Below are positions 8,164-16,532 of a DNA stretch of 64,000 bases, in pieces. Under the pieces are notes generated by a model. It was not told where the DNA came from, searched no databases, and saw only the letters and a program-made list of their open reading frames with translations. The stretch covers positions 4,090,501 to 4,154,500 of the forward strand of contig NZ_ATTE01000001.1 of NCBI RefSeq assembly GCF_000419525.1. The letters are read 5' to 3'. Each line of letters starts with the position of its first letter. Within the stretch, counting starts at the first letter, position 1. Position numbers and translations under genes: made by a program. The DNA is from Leucothrix mucor DSM 2157. Lineage in GTDB: Bacteria > Pseudomonadota > Gammaproteobacteria > Thiotrichales > Thiotrichaceae.

Positions 8164-11100
8164 TTAAGGACAAGTAGCATTCACCGTAGTCGTTGCATAC
8201 TTTTGGTTCTCTAAGAAGATAATGCCCACTGTGCTTGGCGTTGTGAACTGGAAGCGATTAGTACCACCGCTGACCGTAAATGCAGATGGTGCGCATTTCA
8301 GATCAATATTCACAGTACCTGAGCCTTCAAACGCAAACTGCAGATCAGTACCGTCACCGCTTAAAGACAGCAACTTACTGCGTGGTGGCATCTCGGTAAT
8401 ACGCGTAACGTTATTGGCTGGAGTACCCAAGTTGATTGTGTAGCTTCCACCATTTTCAGTTAAGAAAACTTGACCATCATCGTATGCGTACCAGTTATCC
8501 ACTGAAGCAATAGTGTCTGTCTCAGGTACTTTCAAAGAGAACTGACCACTGTTACTCGCTGCGACCTTGGCAGAGATCGTACTGCCTTCCTTAGTCACTG
8601 ATAAGCCAGCTGATTTGAATGCTTTAATCCGATTTGCAAAGTCTTGTCCTGTTGTAAATTCAGAACCATACTCTTTTGCTTTTTTGATTAAGCTATCAAA
8701 CATGTCAAACGAGTAGCCAGCGTTATCAAAGTTGATCGGGCCATAGTCATGCCAAGGCCAGTGAACTAAAGCTTGTTTTGTGTGCTTAGTTAAGTCATCG
8801 AACTCAGTAAACCAAACCTGCTTAGCCTGTTCCGCCGTTTTGCCTTGGAATTCAACCAAGGTAAAGTCAAATGACATGTTAGGGCTCAGATAAACTTTGC
8901 CGATAGTTGGGTTAAGGAAGCCAAAGGCATTCGGGAAACCTGCGCCAACACTCGAGTAACCACCACTTAAATAATCAAGGTGCTTAATACTCTCCAGTGC
9001 GATCGCCAGATTTTCAGGAGCACCTGGTACCGCGCCACCGATATTAGAGATATTCAGGTTTTGCTCGATCACAGCTCTTGAGTCCGCATACTCAAAACTA
9101 AGCTGAGTGGGATTCAACGTATTAGTATCATGTGGATGAGTATAGGAGTGCGTTCCAATCTCATTATCCAGCGTCAGATACTGCTGATATAACGGAGCAG
9201 AATAGCCCCAGTTAGTCTCTTCCTGATTACTAGGGTTACCACCAACGTTAATGTAGTAAGAACCTACAAAGCCATACTCATCCTTCCAGGTTTGCAGAAT
9301 TGGCAACAACTGACCATCAACCAGAGCGACTTCATCGCTGAACATGCTTTGGTCCATGTCGTTACGTGCAACAAATAGGGCTTTATTACGGCTCATGTGC
9401 AGGGCAACAGGTGCTTTCTCACCGTAAACACTCCACTGCAATACGGTCCAAAGGATATTGGTATCAGTCATTAGCTGTACCGTTCCAAAGTGAGCATGGC
9501 GTCCACCATTTTCAGTCGCGATCAATGCATTCTTGGTATCCGTACCATTCAGTGTTTGAGTGGCTAGGACAGTGCTTGGGTAAGTACCAATTGCAGTAAA
9601 GTAATCAGTGTAAGCGCTAGTGTAAGTCCGTAACACCTCATTAACATCGAACTCACCCGAAGTAATTGGGTGAACTGTATTAATAATCTTATATGACAGG
9701 CTGAAAGGCCCGCCGCCGGAGATTCTCGTAATACCCATCAGGCTTTTCATACGAGAATAAGCATCACCAGGCAGACTGCCACCAGTTTCAGCATTGGTCA
9801 GGAAGTTACCTGCTGTGACCAAGCCAACATTATAATCGTTGACCGCTAAGCCTAGGTTTTGCTCAATACCTGGAAGCAGGGACTCTTTAACATTTGCAAA
9901 ATAAGGGAAAACCAGCGTTTTGTACTGTGTGATTTTATCCAGATCCAGCAAGTCATCTTCAGAGAGCAAGTCGAACGGCAGACCCGCCATAATGGCTTGC
10001 GACTGTACGCTCATAAATAACTGGGCATAGGCTTTGCTATCAAAGAACTGAGCTGCTGTTGTTGCTGAGTAGACAATAGCTAGTGGTGGCGTACTACCTT
10101 GACGACTCACAATATAGTTATTGGAGTTCGGGTAGTAGCTACGCGGTAAGTAACTGTTATTGTTAACATCAATCAACACGTTAACGCCATTGCCGCTCGG
10201 TGTACCAATCAGGCCTTCGGCGACTTCAAGCTCCATGATTGTGCCACTTGAACCATCGCTGGTCGTCGCATAATTCAATGGGCCGCTAACAAACGTTTGG
10301 CCAGCTGCATTTTGGTACAGGTATGGCTTACCATCCGTGTGGAAGTTGATATTGTATTCTGAACCGCCAGCATAGCCCCAGATTTGGTAGCCCGTTGCAT
10401 AGTCTTGGTCGGTGTTCAGCCAGAGTGTCGTGCCAGCACCAATCGTACGATTATAATCATGGATTAGGAATTTGTAGTTGCCACTCTCGTAGCGGCCATA
10501 CACTTCTGCACCGTCTACTGAATTGGCTTCACCGAGATCCATCCGATCATCAGAGTTCCAGTCAGACTTACTGCCGTCGATTTGAATGCCTGAGTTACTG
10601 AACACAGTCTGCTTGGCAATAATGTAATTGTTGCTATGTGGCCAGTAACTGACTGGTAAAAAGGTGGAGTTGTTAACATCAATCAATAAGTTGATGCCAC
10701 TGCCGGCTGGGCTACCAATCGCAGACTCCGGAATTTCGAATTCCATATTCGAACCACTACCATCGGCAACAATGCTATGTGTTAGCGGTCCGGAAACCAA
10801 GGTTTGACCATCGGCATCTTGGTACAGGTAGGGTTTACCGTCTGCCGCAATATTGACGTTATATTCTGCACCGCCTGCGTATCCCCAGATTTTATAGCCA
10901 GTGTCTGAGTTTTGATCGGTATTCAACCAAAATGTGGTGCCGGTTGAGATTGGGCCATTCAGATTCCGCAACAATACTTTATAAGCACTGCCTTCATAGC
11001 GGCCTGAAAGTTCGTAACCTGAAACAGGTGTTTGTGGTGGGAGTTCCAAACGGTCTTGAGTGGTCCATTCGGAGATATTGCCATCGATAACAATATCAGC

Positions 11101-11184
11101 TGCTTGTGTCGAAACACTGAGCGCAGAGCCCGCGACTAGCATTAGGAGTGGGCTAAGCCACCGTGAAGATCCGGTTAATTTCAT
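8164..11184 (-). CDS. Secreted polysaccharide deacetylase-like protein with two N-terminal carbohydrate-binding-like repeats (PelA deacetylase equivalent)
   Basis: Last gene of the pel operon, 1006 residues. Residues 1-28 are a signal peptide (ALSVSTQAA cleavage region). Residues about 29-190 and 198-362 are two copies of one beta-rich module sharing WLNTDQ, GYxIWGYAGG and DGKPYLYQ, reminiscent of DOMON/CBM9-like modules (by eye). Residues about 368-590 resemble a Rossmann or glutamine-amidotransferase-like region. Residues about 600-880 carry CE4-like deacetylase motifs: NDMD (608-611), HSYTH (679-683) and WPWHDYG. A beta-sandwich C terminus follows. P. aeruginosa PelA joins hydrolase and deacetylase in one chain; here the hydrolase is a separate gene at the other end of the operon. 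Likely role: periplasmic deacetylation of Pel. Confidence 0.75.
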   Translation of the reverse strand: MKLTGSSRWLSPLLMLVAGSALSVSTQAADIVIDGNISEWTTQDRLELPPQTPVSGYELSGRYEGSAYKVLLRNLNGPISTGTTFWLNTDQNSDTGYKIWGYAGGAEYNVNIAADGKPYLYQDADGQTLVSGPLTHSIVADGSGSNMEFEIPESAIGSPAGSGINLLIDVNNSTFLPVSYWPHSNNYIIAKQTVFSNSGIQIDGSKSDWNSDDRMDLGEANSVDGAEVYGRYESGNYKFLIHDYNRTIGAGTTLWLNTDQDYATGYQIWGYAGGSEYNINFHTDGKPYLYQNAAGQTFVSGPLNYATTSDGSSGTIMELEVAEGLIGTPSGNGVNVLIDVNNNSYLPRSYYPNSNNYIVSRQGSTPPLAIVYSATTAAQFFDSKAYAQLFMSVQSQAIMAGLPFDLLSEDDLLDLDKITQYKTLVFPYFANVKESLLPGIEQNLGLAVNDYNVGLVTAGNFLTNAETGGSLPGDAYSRMKSLMGITRISGGGPFSLSYKIINTVHPITSGEFDVNEVLRTYTSAYTDYFTAIGTYPSTVLATQTLNGTDTKNALIATENGGRHAHFGTVQLMTDTNILWTVLQWSVYGEKAPVALHMSRNKALFVARNDMDQSMFSDEVALVDGQLLPILQTWKDEYGFVGSYYINVGGNPSNQEETNWGYSAPLYQQYLTLDNEIGTHSYTHPHDTNTLNPTQLSFEYADSRAVIEQNLNISNIGGAVPGAPENLAIALESIKHLDYLSGGYSSVGAGFPNAFGFLNPTIGKVYLSPNMSFDFTLVEFQGKTAEQAKQVWFTEFDDLTKHTKQALVHWPWHDYGPINFDNAGYSFDMFDSLIKKAKEYGSEFTTGQDFANRIKAFKSAGLSVTKEGSTISAKVAASNSGQFSLKVPETDTIASVDNWYAYDDGQVFLTENGGSYTINLGTPANNVTRITEMPPRSKLLSLSGDGTDLQFAFEGSGTVNIDLKCAPSAFTVSGGTNRFQFTTPSTVGIIFLENQKYATTTVNATCP

Positions 11185-11260
11185 CTGAGCACCTGCTTGG
11201 GGGTAACATAATTTCGTTAAAATGGCCTGTGGCCTTGTTTTATCACCCCATTAGATGCTT

Positions 11261-12637
11261 TCAGCGTTGCAACATGAATGTAATGTATTCCAAGCGGTTA
11301 AGTTTGTCGGATAGAACGATCATGCCCGCGATGGTGCTTATAAATATGGCTAAAGCGAACCCATAGCCATAAAAAGCAGGCCCAAGCATGATGCTGAGCA
11401 AGCTAAAGATTAGATTTAACGAAAATAGCCCAAACGTCATCCAGAATGCGGGCTTCAGCAGATTAAAGTAGAAAAATACATTTAGCGTGGCGAGAAATAG
11501 CACCTGAATGGCAGTCGAGAGCAGGTCGATATAGTACAAATGCACATACAGTGGCGAAAGGTCCAGCCAGCTAATAATGTCCTCTGCCATCACGAAAAAT
11601 AGTAAAACGGTCACGCCCTGAATTTTGATGATTTCCAGATAAGCGTGTCGAATGGTCTGGGTCATATTCATGCGTCGACTTTCGATTTCGCTGAGTGTCG
11701 CACCATCATTGACCGCAGAATAGTAATCCTGATAGGTCTCTACAAAGTCAGTTTCGATGCGCAGCAAAAAGCTAGCCATACCGGGAATGATTGATAAGTA
11801 AGCGAGAAAAATCGGTAAGTCGTAAATGACAGATGCTCGCAGCACTCCATTGACATCATCTGAGGTCGAGGGCGCGAACCAGAATATCCACTTATCAACC
11901 CACACACCCATATTGAAAAACAACCCGATAAAAATCAGAATCAGGTAAACATTTTTGCGCTTTAGAAAGTCAAAGCGAAGTAGGGTGTCGGCGCTGTATT
12001 CCTGAAAAATCATCACCAAGAGTGCGACCAGCAAAATACCGTGACCAATGGCTAACGCGGTTAGTAAGCCTGTCGTTCCAGCGCTTTTCAAGACAACAGA
12101 CAAGAGAACAATACTGAGATAACTGACTAAAAATACCAGCAAAATAGTTTTGTAGCGACGCATGCCGGCCACAAAAATAATGGCTAACCAAACATTGCAC
12201 AGCAATACAAAGTTCATCAGCATTAGGGTGCAATACAGAAAGCTTAGGTGTTTGAAAACCGTTAGCCAAAGTACAATACCAATGACGCCGCTGACAATGC
12301 TGGATAAGCCCATTGCTGCGATAAAGTTCGGTAAAATCAGGTGATCGTTTTTGAGGTAAATCTGATCTGCCATAAAACGGGTAAAGACCAGCTGCAATAA
12401 GCTACTGAGCACTAGTGAGAATGACATAAGCCAGGTCACTGAAACCAGAAACTCACTCAGCCAAACGCCTGCATCACCTTGGCTACTTAAGCTCATCAAG
12501 CCGACGAGCATGATGCCTAAAATGGATAATACCCACGGGCCGGAGCTTATCGCGCCAGCATAGGTGTAGGTTTTCAGCAGGCCAAACCAGCTGTCATCCT
12601 TGAGCATTTTCTTTAGCTCAAATCCGATTCCGGCCAT
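11261..12637 (-). CDS. pelG: Pel polysaccharide inner-membrane transporter PelG
   Basis: A 458-residue polytopic membrane protein of the MOP flippase superfamily that, with PelD and PelE, forms the inner-membrane Pel export and synthase complex. It has the highly conserved PelG start MAGIGFELKKMLKDDSWFG and about twelve hydrophobic segments through the protein. Length is close to that of P. aeruginosa PelG. Its start overlaps the end of pelF by 20 bases, indicating coupled translation; the deacetylase-like gene follows after 76 bases. Confidence 0.93.
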   Translation of the reverse strand: MAGIGFELKKMLKDDSWFGLLKTYTYAGAISSGPWVLSILGIMLVGLMSLSSQGDAGVWLSEFLVSVTWLMSFSLVLSSLLQLVFTRFMADQIYLKNDHLILPNFIAAMGLSSIVSGVIGIVLWLTVFKHLSFLYCTLMLMNFVLLCNVWLAIIFVAGMRRYKTILLVFLVSYLSIVLLSVVLKSAGTTGLLTALAIGHGILLVALLVMIFQEYSADTLLRFDFLKRKNVYLILIFIGLFFNMGVWVDKWIFWFAPSTSDDVNGVLRASVIYDLPIFLAYLSIIPGMASFLLRIETDFVETYQDYYSAVNDGATLSEIESRRMNMTQTIRHAYLEIIKIQGVTVLLFFVMAEDIISWLDLSPLYVHLYYIDLLSTAIQVLFLATLNVFFYFNLLKPAFWMTFGLFSLNLIFSLLSIMLGPAFYGYGFALAIFISTIAGMIVLSDKLNRLEYITFMLQR

Positions 12638-14165
12638 GGCCTAATACCTTTTTATAAAGTTGTTGGTAGTTTTCCAGAAACGTTTGCTCGCCATAAAAGC
12701 GTTCTACTCTGGCAATGGCGGATTTTTGTGCCTGATACCATCGGGCTTCGTCTTTTAATAATTCGGCAGCGGCTTCGGCCAACGCTCTTGGATTGGCGAT
12801 AGGCACAATGGAGCCAGCGGAGCCCAAAGCGCGATCTTCATCAGTGCGGCCTTCAACCAATTCGCGGCAAGAGCCAACATCGGTTGAAAGTACTGGCACG
12901 CCAGCGGCATAACCTTCCAGAATTACCAGCGGCTGACCTTCACTAATTGAGCTTAAGGTCATCAGGCTCATCTTCGGGAGAATGTCATTGATGTTCTGGA
13001 AGCCAAGGAACTTCATACGATCCTGCAAACCCAGTTGCTCAACGAGCGCATGGCACTCCGCAGCGTATTCTGGTTCTTCTTCTTCCGGTCCCACAATCCA
13101 GCCTTCAGCTTCTGGGATGGTTTCACAAAGGATTCCAACGGCGCGGATATAGGTTTTGATATCTTTTATCGGCACCACTCGACCCAGCAAGCACAATACC
13201 GGAGGAATACCTTCGGCACGCTGATCTCGTAATTCAACAAAGCGTTCAATTTTAACGCCATTGGGAATAACGATGGAGCGTTCTGGCGGTGCGCCAAGAT
13301 CAATCTGTTTTTGGCGATTTTGGCCGTAAAGCGTCACAATCACAATGCAGCCACTGTAAGTCAGTCGGCCCAGTCCTTCAAAGAACTGCATCCATAATTG
13401 CCGGATATAACTAATTCGGTCATCGAGTCCTGCCGCTAAATCAGGATTGTTTTCTTTAATCCAGTCAACTTGGTAGAGGTCAATTTGTCGCTCTTTAGTG
13501 TAAATACCGTGCTCGGTTACCATCAGCGGTTTCTGTTTCATCAGGCGCAGGAATAAACCCAGCAGCCCGGCGTAACCCGTTGAAATGGTGTGATAGCAAT
13601 CAGCTAGCGGTGCGGTTTGTGCAATCTTGAGTAATGCCAGAATCGGCGCATGCATCGCACGAATATTCCAGAAAAACTCATTAAACGGTAATTCAGGACA
13701 GTTACGGCGATAGCTATCCGTAATCATTTCCCAGACTTCAGGGCTATAGAAAAACTGATCGGCAGTGTATTGAGAGGCTTTGGAAAGCAGCTTACCCAGT
13801 CCAGCTAATTGCTGAAGTGAGGGCGCCTGACCGCCTTGGCCTAACAGTTTGTAGAGATCGGTAATGACCGAGACGGCTTCTGCATCTAGCTTATGTGGCT
13901 TGGGTGGGCCAAGATCAAGTGAGTCATTTAGGAAGTGGACTTCAAAGTGGCAAACATTGTCTGGAAACTCAAAATGCATTTGCGAGTAATGCTCGCTACT
14001 AGCGCCCACAAACACTAATGCAAACTGATACTCCGGATGCCCGATCATCAGCTGATGTACCCAGCTGGAAACACCACCTCGCACATAAGGATAGGTACCC
14101 TCAAGCAGCAGACAAATGTCGGCTTTTTCTGAAGGACCCAGTCGTGGAAATTCGGTATCAGGCAC
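12618..14165 (-). CDS. pelF: Pel polysaccharide glycosyltransferase PelF (GT4)
   Basis: Cytoplasmic GT-B glycosyltransferase that polymerises Pel from UDP-sugar (known for the family). The 515-residue protein begins with a typical PelF block, ICLLLEGTYPYVRGGVSSW. It contains VTEHGIYTKER and the nucleotide-binding GRVVPIKDIKTYIRA, and ends its donor site with the EGQPLVILEGYAAG segment that carries the GT4 E-x7-E pattern. It overlaps pelG by 20 bases and follows pelE after 70 bases. Confidence 0.94.
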   Translation of the reverse strand: MPDTEFPRLGPSEKADICLLLEGTYPYVRGGVSSWVHQLMIGHPEYQFALVFVGASSEHYSQMHFEFPDNVCHFEVHFLNDSLDLGPPKPHKLDAEAVSVITDLYKLLGQGGQAPSLQQLAGLGKLLSKASQYTADQFFYSPEVWEMITDSYRRNCPELPFNEFFWNIRAMHAPILALLKIAQTAPLADCYHTISTGYAGLLGLFLRLMKQKPLMVTEHGIYTKERQIDLYQVDWIKENNPDLAAGLDDRISYIRQLWMQFFEGLGRLTYSGCIVIVTLYGQNRQKQIDLGAPPERSIVIPNGVKIERFVELRDQRAEGIPPVLCLLGRVVPIKDIKTYIRAVGILCETIPEAEGWIVGPEEEEPEYAAECHALVEQLGLQDRMKFLGFQNINDILPKMSLMTLSSISEGQPLVILEGYAAGVPVLSTDVGSCRELVEGRTDEDRALGSAGSIVPIANPRALAEAAAELLKDEARWYQAQKSAIARVERFYGEQTFLENYQQLYKKVLGHGRNRI

Positions 14166-14235
14166 GTAATTAGAGTTTTGTTTATTATTAGTACTTCAGT
14201 CTAACGGCTGGCCAGAAAATGCCAGCTGAATAGAA

Positions 14236-15126
14236 TTAGGCTGCTGCGTGTTGCAAATCATGGTTTTCGGTAATGCTGGCATCCAGTGCTAGTGCGCGAT
14301 TTCGGGATTGTTGTGCCTGGCGTGGCTTGCCTTGCAATTCCAGAATAGTGGCTAGCGTATTAAACGCTGAAGCGGAGTCCTGACTGCGGCGAATCGACCG
14401 TGTGGTGTAAGTATAAGCTTGCTCCAGCAGAACGGTTTTACTGGTGGATTCGATTCCGACATCCAATAAATGCAAATAGTCTTGGGCGACTGCCAGTGCT
14501 AATTCTGCCTGATGCTTTTTGGAAGTTGTTTCTAAGGCATCCAGCTTGCTCTGTAAGTTTTCCTGCATACGCTCTTCCAGCTTGCCTTTCAGAGCGTAGG
14601 ACATCAGACGCGCACTTTCAAAAGGACTCAATAGTGCTTCACTTAGCAGTGCGTAAGCTTCTTTATCCGGTAAGTGGCGCGAGGCGATTAATAAGCCAAG
14701 GTATGCCTCATCATCCAGAGATGAGAGTAAGTCGCGAGTTTTGCGCAAGCTACCTTTTTGATAGTGCTCCGGCGCCGAGAAGTAGTTTAATAAATCGCGG
14801 GCTACTGGCGTTTTGCTTTTGATGACACCAATGCCTGCTTGCATACCACGTTCGCGCAATGCGGCACGGTTGTCCAGTAAAGCGATTGTGATCGATCCGA
14901 TGACAGGCAAAAAGAACATTGCACTAGCCACAAACAGCCAAATTTTTCCGGGCGTTAATGCTTGCTCCTGCCAGCGTACACTCAACCAGTAAGCAGTAAT
15001 GACGCTAATGGCAATATGAGCGACCAGCGCTGCCAGCGTTAGCGATGGCACTTGAGGCCACAGCAGCGCAAAGCAGATCAGCTGTGCGAAAACTGGCAGT
15101 AAAGAACTAACGGATAAGTCGCGCAT
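14236..15126 (-). CDS. pelE: Pel biosynthesis inner-membrane protein PelE
   Basis: A 296-residue protein with hydrophobic segments near the N terminus (residues about 8-50 and 61-85) and a soluble helical C-terminal region of TPR type (AYTYTTRSIRRSQDSASAF, then ATILELQGKPRQAQQ). Its position between pelD and pelF and its architecture match PelE, which partners PelD and PelG. The start overlaps the pelD stop by 20 bases. Sequence alone is weakly conserved, so the assignment rests largely on context and topology. Confidence 0.85.
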   Translation of the reverse strand: MRDLSVSSLLPVFAQLICFALLWPQVPSLTLAALVAHIAISVITAYWLSVRWQEQALTPGKIWLFVASAMFFLPVIGSITIALLDNRAALRERGMQAGIGVIKSKTPVARDLLNYFSAPEHYQKGSLRKTRDLLSSLDDEAYLGLLIASRHLPDKEAYALLSEALLSPFESARLMSYALKGKLEERMQENLQSKLDALETTSKKHQAELALAVAQDYLHLLDVGIESTSKTVLLEQAYTYTTRSIRRSQDSASAFNTLATILELQGKPRQAQQSRNRALALDASITENHDLQHAAA

Positions 15127-16519
15127 TGTCGAATTTCCCTAAGCTAACCAGATAGTTTTGCAGTGCGCTGCGCGGCATTTGGTGACGAATATGATTGAAC
15201 GTCATGGTAATACCGGCTTCTGGTAACTCTTTACCAAAGCGCTTTTTGAAAGTGCTGCTTAAGCTGCTTTCAAACTGCTTATAGTCCTGACTATTGAACA
15301 TGGGTAACAGCATGATCAGCGTGGCACTACCATTACGTTGCAAATTCCAGATGCGGTTAGCACCCCGAACCTTGTTCACAAAGTAGTCTTTATACTCATC
15401 GGTTTCTGCAGAGCTTTTCACTTCCATGGTAATCAATGTCGCTGTTTTAACTGTATTGAGTACCACATTTAAAGCGGTATACATTTCCTGAAGCAGTAAC
15501 TTAGCACTCGTCGCTGGACGCTTGCTGTTATCCAGCAGGTTCGCAACATAGTTACACAGCAATGCCAGTAGGTTTAGGTTCTGCTGAGTTAGCGATGCCG
15601 GTGCCATTTTAGCAACTGCCATCACACCCCAAACGGTGCCCTTAGAATCCAATAATGGAATTGCTGCATGCAAATTAGTATTTAGCTGGCGATTTTGCAT
15701 GAGCTGATCATGTTTGATGCTAACAGCTTGCTTACAGCGCAGTGCTTCTTTCACCAAAGGGTCCTGATGCATGCCAGGTTTCATGCTGCCAATGCTGCCG
15801 ATATCTTTTGCATGCAGTTTGCCGCTACTGTCTACGCGGTAAAAGGCTGCTGCTTCAAGCCAAGAATATTGCTTCAGAATCTCCTGCATTTTTTGAACAG
15901 CAATTTTGATTGCGCGGCCAGAGTCAGTCCCTTCAGGTGTTTGTGCCTGATTAATGGATGTATCCAGCAAGCGTAAAGAGCTAGCCAGAGACTGATTAAC
16001 CGACACTAAATCTTCTTCTAGCTGGCTGTAAGAAATGTGCAGTAACTGCAGTGCTTGCTCTGATTGGCTGGCACTTTGGCGGTACTTTTCAACTTCTTCA
16101 GCTTGTTGCGTGGTGCGCTTACCCCAGTATTGGATCATCTCACCAATCACTAATACCACCAGTAAACTACCGACTAAAATCTGGCTTACCGTCGTTAACA
16201 GAGCCGGTTGATATACCAATACATATAACAGACTCAGCGATGACATCACCAGCAGGCTCAGCAAACCATATCGCGAGCCATAGCGTGAAGCGGTGAGCGT
16301 CGGCACCAATAGCATCCAAGGGAAAGCCGTTTCTAAGAAAAACAGATCTTGCCTACCCATTAACCAGGCTACGAACGGCACTAATAATGGGAGTAGGACC
16401 ACTTCAAGAATGGCCGCATCCGGAGTTGGACGAAGTTTCTCCAATACAACGGGGGGATTTTTACGAGGCAGGGCGAACTGGTCGATCGCCACATGCCCTT
16501 GCATGGATTTTCTTTTCAT
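15107..16519 (-). CDS. pelD: Pel biosynthesis c-di-GMP receptor PelD (I-site appears altered)
   Basis: A 470-residue inner-membrane protein. Four hydrophobic segments occupy residues about 36-125, a coiled coil about 136-175, a GAF domain about 195-330, and a degenerate GGDEF domain about 340-470. In P. aeruginosa PelD, the RxxD inhibitory site of the GGDEF domain binds c-di-GMP and switches on Pel synthesis. Aligned by eye, the site here is R385-G-A-N388, with Asn (codon at 15356-15358) in place of Asp. No other RxxD is visible in the domain. The gene begins 13 bases after pelB, where pelC would be expected. Confidence 0.9.
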   Translation of the reverse strand: MKRKSMQGHVAIDQFALPRKNPPVVLEKLRPTPDAAILEVVLLPLLVPFVAWLMGRQDLFFLETAFPWMLLVPTLTASRYGSRYGLLSLLVMSSLSLLYVLVYQPALLTTVSQILVGSLLVVLVIGEMIQYWGKRTTQQAEEVEKYRQSASQSEQALQLLHISYSQLEEDLVSVNQSLASSLRLLDTSINQAQTPEGTDSGRAIKIAVQKMQEILKQYSWLEAAAFYRVDSSGKLHAKDIGSIGSMKPGMHQDPLVKEALRCKQAVSIKHDQLMQNRQLNTNLHAAIPLLDSKGTVWGVMAVAKMAPASLTQQNLNLLALLCNYVANLLDNSKRPATSAKLLLQEMYTALNVVLNTVKTATLITMEVKSSAETDEYKDYFVNKVRGANRIWNLQRNGSATLIMLLPMFNSQDYKQFESSLSSTFKKRFGKELPEAGITMTFNHIRHQMPRSALQNYLVSLGKFDNARLIR

Positions 16520-16532
16520 GATGTTTTCTTTT

